Notes: generated from the letters alone by a model not told the origin. DNA of 64,000 bases from Lysobacter lycopersici (GCF_007556775.1 NZ_CP041742.1:2122001-2186000), one strand, 5' to 3'. Positions 54,417 to 63,069 are shown, numbered from the stretch's first letter. Made by a program: numbers and translations.

Positions 54417-55571
54417 ATGGATTCCACGCAACGACTGCGTTCCTGGTTCCGGCCCGCACCCGATTCGCACCTGGCCGATGCGATGCGGCGCGGCAAATCG
54501 CCGCGATCCGAATTCATCCACCTGTTGTGGTCGGTGTGGGTGTTCATCACCCCGTCGTTCGGCATGGGCTACGACCGGCTCTGGCTGTCGCTCACCTTGC
54601 TCAGCTATCCGCTGTTCCTGTTGCTCTACGCGAAGACCTTCGTCGCACCGCGACGCCAGGCGCGCTGGTATTCGCTGGCGATGGTGGCGCTGAGCATGGC
54701 GTTGCTGCGCTGGTATCCGTCGGGGCTGAGCTACTTCGTGTTCGGTTGCGTGCTGCTCGCGCCGTCCTGCCGCGATACGCGTGGAGGGCTGGCCGGCTAC
54801 CTCGCACTGGTCCTGGTCTTGGGCGCCGCGGTGGTCGCCGAGGCGCTGTGGATCGGCTATCCGTGGCAATCGGTGGTGTGGTTGCCGCCGATGACGCTGA
54901 TCATCGGCCTGATCGTCGGGGTCGAGCAGCGCGATCGCGCGCACCAGGACGCGCTACAGCTTTCGCACGACGAAGTGCGCCGGCTCGCCGCCACCGCCGA
55001 ACGCGAACGCATCGGCCGCGACCTGCACGACCTGCTCGGGCACACGCTGTCGCTGATCACGCTGAAGCTGGAGCTCTCGCGCAAACTCATCGACCGCGAC
55101 GCCGCCGCCGCGCGCAGCGAAATCGCCGAGGCGGAAAAGGTCGCGCGCCACGCGTTGGCCGAAGTGCGTGCCGCGGTCACCGGTTTCCGCGCCGCAGACC
55201 TCGCCGCCGAACTCGCCTCGGCGCGGCTGCTGCTCGAATCCTCGCGCGTGGCGCTGGATTACGACGCGCCGCCGGAACTCTCGCCCGAGATCGAACGCCC
55301 GCTCGCATTGGTGTTGCGCGAGGCCGCGACCAACATCGCGCGCCACGCGAATGCCACGCGCGCCGAAGTGCGCTTCGTGCGCAACGACGCGCAACTGCGC
55401 ATGCGCATCGCCGACGACGGTCGCGGCGCGAACGCGGGCGAAGGCAACGGCGTGGTCGGCATGCGCGAACGCGTGCGCGCGATCGGTGGCAGTTTCGAAT
55501 TCGCATCGTCGAAAGCCGGGACCGCGGTCGAGGTCGCGGTGCCGTTGGCGGCGAAGGGGCAGCCGGCATGA
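54417..55571 (+). CDS. DesK/LiaS-type sensor histidine kinase
   Basis: 384 residues. Four or five membrane segments (about residues 35-175) serve as sensor. A HisKA_3 dimerisation domain carries the phosphorylated His in RERIGRDLHDLLGHTLSLI, and a HATPase domain has the N box LREAATNIARHANAT and G boxes DDGRGAN and GVVGMRERV. This is the family whose members sense membrane fluidity (DesK) or cell-wall stress (LiaS). It overlaps the response regulator by four bases (ATGA). Confidence 0.94.
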   Translation: MDSTQRLRSWFRPAPDSHLADAMRRGKSPRSEFIHLLWSVWVFITPSFGMGYDRLWLSLTLLSYPLFLLLYAKTFVAPRRQARWYSLAMVALSMALLRWYPSGLSYFVFGCVLLAPSCRDTRGGLAGYLALVLVLGAAVVAEALWIGYPWQSVVWLPPMTLIIGLIVGVEQRDRAHQDALQLSHDEVRRLAATAERERIGRDLHDLLGHTLSLITLKLELSRKLIDRDAAAARSEIAEAEKVARHALAEVRAAVTGFRAADLAAELASARLLLESSRVALDYDAPPELSPEIERPLALVLREAATNIARHANATRAEVRFVRNDAQLRMRIADDGRGANAGEGNGVVGMRERVRAIGGSFEFASSKAGTAVEVAVPLAAKGQPA

Positions 55572-56170
55572 TCCGGGTGCTGCTGGCCGAGGATCAGGCG
55601 ATGGTGCGCGGCGCGCTGTCGGCGCTGCTGTCGCTGGAAACCGACATCGAAGTGCTCGGTTCCGCGCCCGATGGCGAGGCCGCGTGGCGCGAACTGCAGC
55701 GGCTCAAGCCCGACATCCTCGTCACCGACATCGAAATGCCGGGCCTGACCGGGCTCGAACTCGCGCAGCGCGTGCAACGCCACGCATTGCCGGTGAAGGT
55801 GGTGATCCTGACCACCTTCGCGCGCCCGGGTTTCCTGCGCCGCGCGCTGGATGCCGGCGTGTGCGGCTACCTGCTCAAGGATTCGCCGGCCGAACAGCTC
55901 GCCGACGCGATCCGGCGCGTGCGCCACGGCGGCCGCGCGGTCGATCCGCAACTGGCGATGGATGCGTGGAGCGAAGCCGATCCGCTCAACGACCGCGAAC
56001 GCCAGGTGCTGCGCCTCGCCGGCGATGGCCTGTCCGCGGGCGACATCGCCACGTTGTTGAATCTCTCCGCGGGCACGGTGCGGAATTATTTGTCGGAAGC
56101 GATCGGCAAACTCGGCGCGGCGAACCGCATCGAAGCGAGCCGCTTGGCGCGGCAGAAGGGGTGGCTCTGA
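55568..56170 (+). CDS. LuxR/NarL-family response regulator (DesR-like)
   Basis: 200 residues: receiver domain with the phospho-acceptor Asp in LVTDIEMPG and the conserved Lys in GYLLKDSPAE, then a LuxR-type HTH (LNDRERQVLRLAGDGLSAGDIATLLNLSAGTVRNYLSEAIGKLG). It acts with the kinase upstream. The preceding ABC exporter on the same strand and with overlapping genes is its probable target, as in other ABC-DesKR modules. Confidence 0.95.
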   Translation: MIRVLLAEDQAMVRGALSALLSLETDIEVLGSAPDGEAAWRELQRLKPDILVTDIEMPGLTGLELAQRVQRHALPVKVVILTTFARPGFLRRALDAGVCGYLLKDSPAEQLADAIRRVRHGGRAVDPQLAMDAWSEADPLNDRERQVLRLAGDGLSAGDIATLLNLSAGTVRNYLSEAIGKLGAANRIEASRLARQKGWL

Positions 56171-56172
56171 TG

Positions 56173-56223
56173 TTCCCTCTCCCCTTTGTGGGAGAGGGTG
56201 GCGCGTAGCGCCGGGAGAGGGGA
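56173..56223. repeat. Palindromic repeat after the response regulator gene
   Basis: CCCTCTCCCCTTTGTGGGAG with AGGGTGGCGCGTAGCGCCGG and GAGAGGGG, nearly identical to the array at 8499. Confidence 0.85.
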
Positions 56224-56239
56224 TGCGCAATCAAATCCC

Positions 56240-56322
56240 GTAGCCCGGGTAAGGCCAACGGCCGCACCCGGGATTGTTTGACATAGATGAAGTCCCGGGT
56301 GCGCTGCGCTTACCCGGGCTAC
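56240..56322. repeat. CCCGGG-core inverted repeats after the low-GC secreted protein gene
   Basis: GTAGCCCGGGTAAGG with GCCGCACCCGGGA, about 20 bases, then TCCCGGGTGCG and CTTACCCGGGCTAC. Read on the minus strand it aligns with the element at 40688-40755, including the ACTTC...CAAT middle. It begins four bases after the stop of the gene at 56326. Confidence 0.8.
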
Positions 56323-56325
56323 TTG

Positions 56326-56901
56326 CTAGTCGCACAACCCATAGTCTTTTGCGACGACGCGGCCATTCCCCAGCAAGACTTGAAATATTGGATAGGGCCA
56401 AGTCTCGAACGACCCTTTAAGAATCGGGCAGCTCGATGTCTTGTATAGATCGTCCGACTCAAGCGGCGTGATGCCCATATCAAACTTGAGCGTCTCATCG
56501 AATGGATTGGTCGTCGTGAGCATCATGCCGCGATCTTCGGTCTGTTCCAGTTTGACGATGATCGTCTTTTCCGGATGGACCACTGAATCGACGGCCTGGA
56601 GGTTCACCAGCTTGCCGTCGGAGGTATCGGCCTCGACAAATACGGTTTGTCCGGCAACGACGAGAATTCCGACTGGTTGCACGACTGCCGGAAACGTCGG
56701 GAAAGTGTGTTCGTAAGTGGAACCGTCCTTTTGGACCAATGTGACATGGAGATTTCTCTGGCACTTTGTTTGCGCGCACATCATTTCCGATATCTGCGCT
56801 TGCGTCAGGTCGGGCTCGGAAGGTCGCGTCTCGCAAAGCGAAGTTCCGAAAGAAAAGGTCAAGGTTAAGGCTAGGGCGAACTTGGTGACTCCGAGTCTCA
56901 T
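56326..56901 (-). CDS. Low-GC secreted protein, unknown function
   Basis: 191-residue exported protein with a Sec-like signal peptide (MRLGVTKFALALTLTFSFGTSLC). The mature part has six further cysteine-poor beta strands with a C-M-C-type spacing MMCAQTKCQR and cysteines near the C-terminus (SSCPILKG, YGLCD) that could form two disulfides. Codons and GC are visibly less GC-rich than the neighbours. A repeat with CCCGGG cores follows its 3' end. No known family recognised. It precedes the M17 peptidase gene on the same strand after a 12-base-plus gap but is likely a separate acquisition. Confidence 0.65.
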   Translation of the reverse strand: MRLGVTKFALALTLTFSFGTSLCETRPSEPDLTQAQISEMMCAQTKCQRNLHVTLVQKDGSTYEHTFPTFPAVVQPVGILVVAGQTVFVEADTSDGKLVNLQAVDSVVHPEKTIIVKLEQTEDRGMMLTTTNPFDETLKFDMGITPLESDDLYKTSSCPILKGSFETWPYPIFQVLLGNGRVVAKDYGLCD

Positions 56902-56925
56902 GGTTTGCTCCTGATAATCATCGTG

Positions 56926-58314
56926 CTAGGCGTTGGCATCAGGAGCCGCGCCAAACCGTTCCTTCAACATCCCCCACGCCGCACGCAAACCCTGCGCCTC
57001 GCCACCAGCAGGACGACCCGGCCGGTCGGCGTCGTTCCACGCATACACGTCCAGGTGCGCCCACGGCATCGTCGCCGGGACGAAGCGTTCGAGGTAGAGC
57101 GCGGCGCTGATGCTGCCCGCCATCTTCGACGGCCCGGCGTTGGCGATGTCGGCGACGTTGCTGGTGAGGTAGCGCAGGTACGGCCGCCACAGCGGCATGC
57201 GCCACAACGGATCGCGCGTGCGCGCCGCCGCGGACAGCCAATCCGCCGCGACGGATTCGTCGTTCGAATACATCGCCGGCAGTTCCGGGCCGAGCGCCAC
57301 GCGCGCGGCGCCGGTCAGGGTCGCGAAATCCATGATCAGTGCCGGTGAATCTTCCGCCGCGCAGGTGAGCGCATCGCACAGCACCAGCCGGCCCTCGGCA
57401 TCGGTGTTGTCGATTTCCACGCTCACGCCCTTGCGCGTCGCGATCACGTCGCCCGGGCGCAACGCCATCGGGCCGATCGCATTCTCCACCGCGGGCACCA
57501 ATAGCGTCAGCCGCACCGGCAGCTTGCGCGCCATGATCAGTTCGGCCAGCGCGATTGCGTGCGCCGCGCCGCCCATGTCCTTCTTCATGTTGCGCATGCC
57601 GTCGGCGGTCTTGAGATCGAGGCCGCCGGTGTCGAAGCACACGCCCTTGCCGACCAGAGCCAGGCGCGGATGCGAGGCGTCGCCCCAGTCCAGGCGCAGC
57701 AGGCGCGGTGCGCGATGCGAGCCGCGGCCGACCGCGTGGATCGCGGGCAGGTTCCGCGCCAGCAATTCGTCGCCGATGATGCTCATGCACTCGGCGCCAT
57801 GCCGCGATCCGATGGCGCGCAGCGCGTCTTCCAGTTGCTGCGGGCCGAGGTCGTCGGCCGGCGTGTTGACGAGGTCGCGCACGCGCAGGCAGGCGGCGAG
57901 CACGTCGGCGGTTTCCGCGTCGGGATCCGCGAGGCGCAGGCGCGCAGGCGGGCGCGGCAGCGTGCGGTAGCGATCGAATCGATACGCACCCAGGCCCCAG
58001 CCGAGTTGCAACGCACGGCGCGCATCGTCGTCGAGTTCGCCACGCACTTCCCAGTCGCCGGGCGGCAGCGCGAACGGCGCGTGCGCGTAGGCGAGGGGAT
58101 CGTGCGGATCGCCGATGCCGAGCACCGCGCCGTCGACCGTGCCGTCGCCGGCCGGCAGCACCAGTGCCGCGCCGGGCGAGGCGTCGAAACCGTGTGCGAT
58201 CAGCCATTGCGCGGTCGCAGCGGGCTGGCGCGCGTGCCATTCCTCGTGGCCTTCGCGGCGGACCAGGTGCAGGGCGCGGAACACGGTGGCGTCGGCGGGG
58301 GAATAGGCGGTCAT
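56926..58314 (-). CDS. M17 leucyl aminopeptidase family protein
   Basis: Dinuclear-metal cytosolic aminopeptidase of 462 residues. The M17 signature NTDAEGRL carries metal ligands, and KGVCFDTGGLDLK and MKKDMGGAA hold the catalytic Lys and further ligands. The N-terminal domain (about 1-160) is the regulatory part of the family. It belongs to the shorter M17 branch often called PepA-like in Xanthomonadaceae. Start is an ATG at 58314 overlapping the HAD gene stop. Last gene of the operon that begins at 61398. Confidence 0.93.
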   Translation of the reverse strand: MTAYSPADATVFRALHLVRREGHEEWHARQPAATAQWLIAHGFDASPGAALVLPAGDGTVDGAVLGIGDPHDPLAYAHAPFALPPGDWEVRGELDDDARRALQLGWGLGAYRFDRYRTLPRPPARLRLADPDAETADVLAACLRVRDLVNTPADDLGPQQLEDALRAIGSRHGAECMSIIGDELLARNLPAIHAVGRGSHRAPRLLRLDWGDASHPRLALVGKGVCFDTGGLDLKTADGMRNMKKDMGGAAHAIALAELIMARKLPVRLTLLVPAVENAIGPMALRPGDVIATRKGVSVEIDNTDAEGRLVLCDALTCAAEDSPALIMDFATLTGAARVALGPELPAMYSNDESVAADWLSAAARTRDPLWRMPLWRPYLRYLTSNVADIANAGPSKMAGSISAALYLERFVPATMPWAHLDVYAWNDADRPGRPAGGEAQGLRAAWGMLKERFGAAPDANA

Positions 58315-59066
58315 GCGGCGCTCCGTGCGTCGGTGTCGGCCTCTTGCGCGCGCAGCCATGCGACGAGCGCGGCGAGATCGGGGAATTCGAGGTCGGGTGT
58401 CGCGTCGGCGAACGGCCAGGTTTCGCCGTCGCGGTTGATCCACGCGCAGCGCAGGCCCGCGCGTTGCGCGCCGAGCGCGTCCTGTTCCGGATGGTCGCCG
58501 ACGTGCAGCACGCGCGCGGGTTCGGCGCCGAGGCGTTCGCAGGCGGCGAGGAAGATCGCGGCGTCGGGTTTCGCGCTGCCGAATTCCTTCGCCCCGAGGC
58601 GGAAGCGGAACAGGTGGCCGATGCCGATGCGCTCGAGGTCGGCGTTGCCGTTGCTCAATGCGGCAAGTGGACGCAGCGCGGCGAGTTCGCGCAAGGCATC
58701 CGGAACCTCGGGATGGAAATCGACGCGGTTGCGTTCGTCCAGGAACAGCGCGTGCGCTTCCGCCGCCAGCGCCGGATCGCCGCCGCTTTCGGACAATGCG
58801 CGCTCGATGGTCAGCCGCCGCAGCAGGCCGAGGTCGTGCGCGTGCTGCGGATGTTCGGCGTGGATGCGTTCGCGCAGTTCGCGCATGGCTTCGATCGGGA
58901 ATCGCCGCGCGGTGCCCGGGCTGTGCGCGAGGAACCAGTCGTGCAGGGTGTTTTCGATGCGCGCGCCGATCGGCGCGAACGGCCACAGCGTATCGTCGAG
59001 GTCGAGGGTGATGGCGTCGACGCGGAAGTCCACGCCGGGATTGTAGCCGCGGTGGGCCGCGGTCAT
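58311..59066 (-). CDS. HAD-family hydrolase
   Basis: Phosphatase-like HAD enzyme of 251 residues. The nucleophile motif is D22-x-D24-x-T26 (TLDLDDTLW), motif II is ALSNGNADL, the Lys motif III is in FGSAKPDAAIF, and motif IV is HVGDHPEQDALGA. YigB-like in E. coli lies after xerC; this gene is similar in type (FMN phosphatase candidates). The ATG at 59066 overlaps the AI-2E gene stop; a GTG at 59033 with TACAAT seven bases upstream is an alternative start with its own promoter. Both give the same catalytic domain. Confidence 0.88.
   Translation of the reverse strand: MTAAHRGYNPGVDFRVDAITLDLDDTLWPFAPIGARIENTLHDWFLAHSPGTARRFPIEAMRELRERIHAEHPQHAHDLGLLRRLTIERALSESGGDPALAAEAHALFLDERNRVDFHPEVPDALRELAALRPLAALSNGNADLERIGIGHLFRFRLGAKEFGSAKPDAAIFLAACERLGAEPARVLHVGDHPEQDALGAQRAGLRCAWINRDGETWPFADATPDLEFPDLAALVAWLRAQEADTDARSAA
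59034..59045 (-). promoter_or_regulatory. -10 hexamer TACAAT before the internal GTG start of the HAD gene
   Basis: On the minus strand TACAAT (59045-59040) ends seven bases before the GTG at 59033. It would allow leaderless expression of the HAD and M17 genes separately from the operon. Confidence 0.4.
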
Positions 59067-60151
59067 TCCAGCAGCCGGGCCCAGCCGTCCATGCCCTCGA
59101 TCCGGGACAGGACGATCTTCACGCACACCAGCAGCGGCACCGCCAGCAGCAGGCCGAGGATGCCCCACATCCAGCCGAACACCATCAGCGCCAGGATCAA
59201 TAGCAGCGGCGACAGCGCCATGCGCCTGCCGAGCACGATCGGCGTGACCAGCTGGCCTTCCAGCGTGTGCAGGCCGAGGTAGATCGCGGCCGGCAGCAAC
59301 GAGGTCCAGGTGCTGTCGAAGACGAGGAATCCCATCGCCAGCATCACCACCATGCCAATCAGCGGGCCGACGTAGGGCGCGAAGTTGAGCAGCGCCGCCA
59401 TCGTGCCCCACAGCAGCGCTTCGTCCAGCGGCACCGCGAGGAAGAAATGCAGGCAGGCGGCGTAGGCCAGGCCCAGCAGCAGGTTGATCACGCTGATGGT
59501 GAGCACGTAGCGCGACATCTCGACTTCGATCGCGTGCAGGATCTCCACCGTCACCCGCTTTTGTTGCCGGTCCGGGAGCAACGCGATCGCATGCCGCTGC
59601 AGGGATTCGCCATAGACCATGAAGAAGAACGTCAGCAGCACCACCGCCAGCACCGAGGCGGCCATGCGCGGGGTCGCGGTCAGCGCCTTGTACGGATCGT
59701 TGACCTCGGTCTTCACCACCTGCACCGGCTTGGCCGTGCTCTCGCCGCCGGCGGCGCGGGCGATGTTCTCCGCGGCCTTGTTCGCGTCCTGCACCGGCTT
59801 GACGAGGCTGCGCAACTTCGGCGCGAGCTGGCTGAATTCGCGCGGGACCTCGCGGATCCATTCGCCGGCCGGCTGCGCCAGTTGCCGCGCGAGCAGCACG
59901 GTCCCGGCGATGCCGAGCACCAGCACCAGCAATGCGCCGATGAAGCGCGGCAGGTACAGGCGTTGCAGCAGGCGGATGATGGGATTGCCGACCAGCGCCA
60001 GGAACATCGACAGCAGCACCGGCAGCACCAGGTCCTGCGCCGCCCACAGGGTGAACGCGACCGCGAGCACCGCGAGCACCACCAATGCCGCCGGCGAACG
60101 CGGCCTGGGCGGGCGTTCCGCGGAGGGAATCTCCGGTGCGGTTGCGCTCAT
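59063..60151 (-). CDS. AI-2E family transporter (PerM/TqsA-type permease)
   Basis: Inner-membrane permease of 362 residues with six to eight segments and an internal helical domain (EVPREFSQLAPKLRSLVKPVQDANKA). Family motifs are NLLLGLAYAACLHFFLAVPLDEALLWG and LNFAPYVGPLIG. Members act in export of autoinducer-2 or as sodium/proton antiporters; here no quorum-sensing gene is near. Starts with an ATG overlapping the upstream YqjK-like gene. Confidence 0.93.
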   Translation of the reverse strand: MSATAPEIPSAERPPRPRSPAALVVLAVLAVAFTLWAAQDLVLPVLLSMFLALVGNPIIRLLQRLYLPRFIGALLVLVLGIAGTVLLARQLAQPAGEWIREVPREFSQLAPKLRSLVKPVQDANKAAENIARAAGGESTAKPVQVVKTEVNDPYKALTATPRMAASVLAVVLLTFFFMVYGESLQRHAIALLPDRQQKRVTVEILHAIEVEMSRYVLTISVINLLLGLAYAACLHFFLAVPLDEALLWGTMAALLNFAPYVGPLIGMVVMLAMGFLVFDSTWTSLLPAAIYLGLHTLEGQLVTPIVLGRRMALSPLLLILALMVFGWMWGILGLLLAVPLLVCVKIVLSRIEGMDGWARLLE

Positions 60152-60495
60152 GCGGCCTGTTCCGCGTCGACGGATTGCGCGTCCGCGCCGTTGCCTTCCG
60201 CGCGTTCGGCGGCCTGCGTCGCTTCGTCGAACGCGGCCTGCACCTGGCCGCCGGCGAACAGTCCGGCGAGCGCGCTCACCATCTGCAGCACGTTGCCGCC
60301 ATCGGCGATGCGCAAGGGCCGCGCGCGACCGACGAGGAAACCGGCGACCGCGCCGGCGACGACGATGCGCCCGGGCGTCCACGCCTCGCGCCAGCTCGAC
60401 TTCAGCTGGCGGACGTCGGCGGCGACGCGGCGTTCCTGCGCTTCCAGGGCGCGTTCGGCCTGCTCCACCTTGGCGATGAGCGCGTCGAAACTCAT
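60148..60495 (-). CDS. YqjK-like small membrane-associated protein
   Basis: 115 residues: an N-terminal helix rich in Glu/Arg (AKVEQAERALEAQERRVAADVRQLK, coiled-coil-like), a hydrophobic segment near residue 45 (PGRIVVAGAVAGFLVGRA) and an acidic tail. It follows the holin-like and DUF883 genes as yqjK follows yqjE and yqjD in E. coli, so the YqjK role is inferred from order and type. Overlaps both neighbours by four bases. Confidence 0.8.
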   Translation of the reverse strand: MSFDALIAKVEQAERALEAQERRVAADVRQLKSSWREAWTPGRIVVAGAVAGFLVGRARPLRIADGGNVLQMVSALAGLFAGGQVQAAFDEATQAAERAEGNGADAQSVDAEQAA

Positions 60496-61025
60496 GGCGG
60501 GGTCACGTCCACGCCAAGGCCTTTCTTGATCGGCGCGTCGGCGGTCGCCGCGGCCACGCGTTCGGCGGCTTGCGCGGTCGAATCGGGGGAATCGGCATCG
60601 GGCATGAGGTCGGCGAGTTCGCCCAGGCCCAGCCGCGCGAACTGCCGGCGCGTGGCCTTGAGCCGGGTGTGTTCGAAGTAGCGCATCGCGCGCCAGCCGG
60701 CGTAGAGCGTGATCGCCACGCTCAGCACCGCGGTCAGCAGCAGCGACAGGGGCCACGGCCAGCCGAGGCCGCGGCTCAACGCGACGATCAGCGTCGCCAT
60801 CAGCAGCAACCACGCCGAGGCGCCGAACGCGATCGCCACGCCGGTCAACGCCAGCGTCCGCCCGAGCGCGCTGCGCGCCAGCGAGATATCGGCGGCGATG
60901 AGGATGCGCAGCGCCTTGGCCGCGTCGCCGGCCGCGGACAGGCCGGCGCGACCGCTCGCGCCGAGGTCCTTCAGCGCCTCGGCGAGGTCGGGCGCGGGTC
61001 GTTCTTCGCCGGACGAATCGCTCAC
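60492..61025 (-). CDS. YqjE-like phage-holin-family membrane protein
   Basis: 177 residues with two hydrophobic helices (LALTGVAIAFGASAWLLLMATLIVAL and WPWPLSLLLTAVLSVAITLYAGW, each given in part) between a long acidic N-terminal helix and a charged C-terminus. Matches the phage-holin superfamily 3.6 / YqjE proteins. It lies 10 bases after the DUF883 gene and is coupled to the YqjK-like gene by ATGA. Confidence 0.88.
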   Translation of the reverse strand: MSDSSGEERPAPDLAEALKDLGASGRAGLSAAGDAAKALRILIAADISLARSALGRTLALTGVAIAFGASAWLLLMATLIVALSRGLGWPWPLSLLLTAVLSVAITLYAGWRAMRYFEHTRLKATRRQFARLGLGELADLMPDADSPDSTAQAAERVAAATADAPIKKGLGVDVTPP

Positions 61026-61035
61026 GACGTGGCGG

Positions 61036-61398
61036 TTACTTGTCGCCGCCGCGCGCGAGCTTGGCGATGATCCAGCCGGCGGCGAACGCGACGCCGAACG
61101 AGGCCAGAGGGCGTTCGCGGATCAAATCCGCGGCGCTTTCGACCAGGTCGCGGCCCTTGTCGACCAGCGCGTCGACCTGTTCCTTCGACGCGGCGCCGGC
61201 ATGGCCGGCGGCGTCCAGCCCGGCCAGCGCGCCGTCGGCGAGTTCGGCCTTCATTTGCGCCTTGCCCAGCTTGGCTTCGTCGCCGGCCGCCGCGGCGATG
61301 TTCTTGATCGCGTCGCCGGCCGCGGACGCAGCCTGCTTGAGGTGGCCGCCGGCTTCGCCGAGGCTGGCCTTCATCGCATCGGTGGACGTGGGGTTCAT
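61036..61398 (-). CDS. DUF883/YqjD-like membrane-anchored protein
   Basis: 120-residue protein with an Ala-rich amphipathic helix (LKQAASAAGDAIKNIAAAAG) and a C-terminal transmembrane stretch (PLASFGVAFAAGWIIAKLARGG) preceded by an Arg-Glu-Arg-Pro motif (LIRERPLAS) found in ElaB/YqjD/YgaM proteins. These dock inactive ribosomes at the membrane in stationary phase in E. coli. First gene of the minus-strand operon 61398-56926. Confidence 0.9.
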   Translation of the reverse strand: MNPTSTDAMKASLGEAGGHLKQAASAAGDAIKNIAAAAGDEAKLGKAQMKAELADGALAGLDAAGHAGAASKEQVDALVDKGRDLVESAADLIRERPLASFGVAFAAGWIIAKLARGGDK

Positions 61399-61429
61399 CG
61401 CGTGGTCCTCGTGGCGTGGGTTCGGGTCG

Positions 61430-62848
61430 TCATTGCATCAGCAACTGGCCGCGCTGGCCGCTGCGCCAGACAGTCAACACCAGTTGGCGTGGCGAGCGCG
61501 CGAAACTGGCGCGGAAGCTGTCGAGGTCGTCGAAGCCGCCGCTGCTCGCCGAGAGGATCACGTCGCCGCTGCGCAGGCCGCTGCGCGCGGCGCGGCTGCC
61601 GGCCGCGACCGAGGTCACCAGCACGCCGGAAGCGCCCTGGCGGCGCAGGGTTTCGGGCAGTTCGCCGAAGCTGGCTCCGGCCAGGCGCGCATCCAGGCTG
61701 CCACCGTCGCGCGCGGATTCGCGCAGTCCGGTGGTCACCTGCAACGGCTTGCCGTCGCGGACCACGTCCAGGGTCACCTTCGCGTCCGGCGACTGCAGGC
61801 CCTGGAAGTTGCGCAACGCCTCGCCGTCGTCGATGCGCTGGCCGTTCGCGCCCACGATCACGTCGCCCGCGCGCAGCCCCGCCGCCGCCGCGGCCGATTC
61901 CGGGAACACCCGCGTCACCGCCGCGCCGCGCGCGTCGGCCAGGCCCAGCGCCTTGGCGATGCGCGCATCCACGTCCTGGGTTTCCACCCCCAGGGTGCCG
62001 CGCCGGACCACGCCCTTGTTCGCGATCAGCTGGCCCATGATGTTGCGCGCGATGTCGGCGGGAATCGCGAAGCCCAGGCCGATGTTGCCGGCCATCGAAC
62101 CGCGCGGGTTGAAGCTGGCGGTGTTGATGCCGACCAGTTCGCCGTTGAGGTTGACCAGCGCGCCGCCGGAATTGCCGGGATTGATCGAGGCGTCGGTCTG
62201 GATGAAGTTCTGGTAGCCGGCGCCGGGCAGGTTGCTGCGCCCGACCGCGGACACGATGCCGCTGGTCACGGTTTGCCCGAGCCCGAACGGATTGCCGACC
62301 GCGACCACGAAATCGCCCACGCGCAGCGCGCCGCTGTTGCCGAGCGGGATCGCGGTCAGGTTCTGCGCGGGGATGCGCATCAGCGCGACGTCGGTGTCCG
62401 GATCCGAGCCGAGGAATTCCGCCTTGAGCGTGCGCCCGTCGGACAGCGTCACCGACACCGCGTCGGCGCCCTCGATCACGTGGTGGTTGGTCAGCACGTA
62501 GCCCTTGGCCGCGTCCACGATCACGCCCGAGCCCAGCGACTGGTTGATCCGGTCCTGGGTCAGTTCCGGGAACATCCGGCTGAAGATCGGATCGTTGCCG
62601 AACGGGCTGACCTGCACGTGCTGTTCGCTGTGCACGCTCACCACCGCCGGCAGCACCTTCTGCAGCATCGGCGCCAGCGAAGGCATCGGCGCGCCGTTCG
62701 CCGACGCGGGCAGGGCCGCGGCGGCCGGCAGCAGTGCCGGGGTCGCGGCCTCGGCCGGGCTGCGCAGGCCGTCGCGCAGCGCGGTTGCGGCGAAGCCGCC
62801 GAAAGCGGCGGCGAGGGTCAGGGCGAGGAGGGTGGGCAGGGGACGCAT
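61430..62848 (-). CDS. Do-family periplasmic serine protease (DegP/DegQ-like)
   Basis: 472 residues: uncleaved signal/anchor (MRPLPTLLALTLAAAFGG), trypsin-like domain with catalytic H123 (TNHHVI), D153 (DTDVALMRI) and S227 (GNSGG), then two PDZ domains (about 285-370 and 390-472, GRRGTLGVETQD and RAARSGLRSGDVIL). It degrades misfolded envelope proteins. The ATG at 62848 with GGAA eight bases upstream is preferred to 62863. It lies 31 bases from the yqjD-like gene, same strand, so it may head the operon. The promoter region is shared with nrdJ divergently. Confidence 0.95.
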   Translation of the reverse strand: MRPLPTLLALTLAAAFGGFAATALRDGLRSPAEAATPALLPAAAALPASANGAPMPSLAPMLQKVLPAVVSVHSEQHVQVSPFGNDPIFSRMFPELTQDRINQSLGSGVIVDAAKGYVLTNHHVIEGADAVSVTLSDGRTLKAEFLGSDPDTDVALMRIPAQNLTAIPLGNSGALRVGDFVVAVGNPFGLGQTVTSGIVSAVGRSNLPGAGYQNFIQTDASINPGNSGGALVNLNGELVGINTASFNPRGSMAGNIGLGFAIPADIARNIMGQLIANKGVVRRGTLGVETQDVDARIAKALGLADARGAAVTRVFPESAAAAAGLRAGDVIVGANGQRIDDGEALRNFQGLQSPDAKVTLDVVRDGKPLQVTTGLRESARDGGSLDARLAGASFGELPETLRRQGASGVLVTSVAAGSRAARSGLRSGDVILSASSGGFDDLDSFRASFARSPRQLVLTVWRSGQRGQLLMQ

Positions 62849-63025
62849 CGGGGTTCCGGGCATGGTTCGAACGGGAGCAAGGGCGGGGACGGAAACGCCC
62901 ATGTTGGCGCGCGGAGCGGGCCACCGCCAGCGGGCCGTTCCAGTCTGTCCCGCCGCCGCTGAAACCGGTCTGAAAGACCTGAATGGGCCTCGCCGCCCGG
63001 GCGCGTCCCTGACGCTTCGCGGCAG
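62849..63025. other. Intergenic region between the Do protease and nrdJ promoter
   Basis: No gene seen. GC-rich with small dyads. A sigma-E-like promoter for the protease was sought but not found convincingly. Confidence 0.5.
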
Positions 63026-63054
63026 TTGACTCGCCCGCCGGGCGGCGGTAGCGT
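63026..63054 (+). promoter_or_regulatory. Candidate nrdJ promoter
   Basis: TTGACT (63026-63031), a 17-base GC-rich palindromic spacer (CGCCCGCCGGGCGGCGG) and TAGCGT (63049-63054). The -35 is close to consensus and spacing is ideal. Transcription would start near 63061, giving a leader of about 214 bases. Confidence 0.6.
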
Positions 63055-63069
63055 TCAATCCCGTCGCCG

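Noticed and set aside
62849-62990. Sigma-E-type promoter for the Do protease
   Set aside because: A GGAAC was seen on the minus strand but no matching -10 at the right distance.
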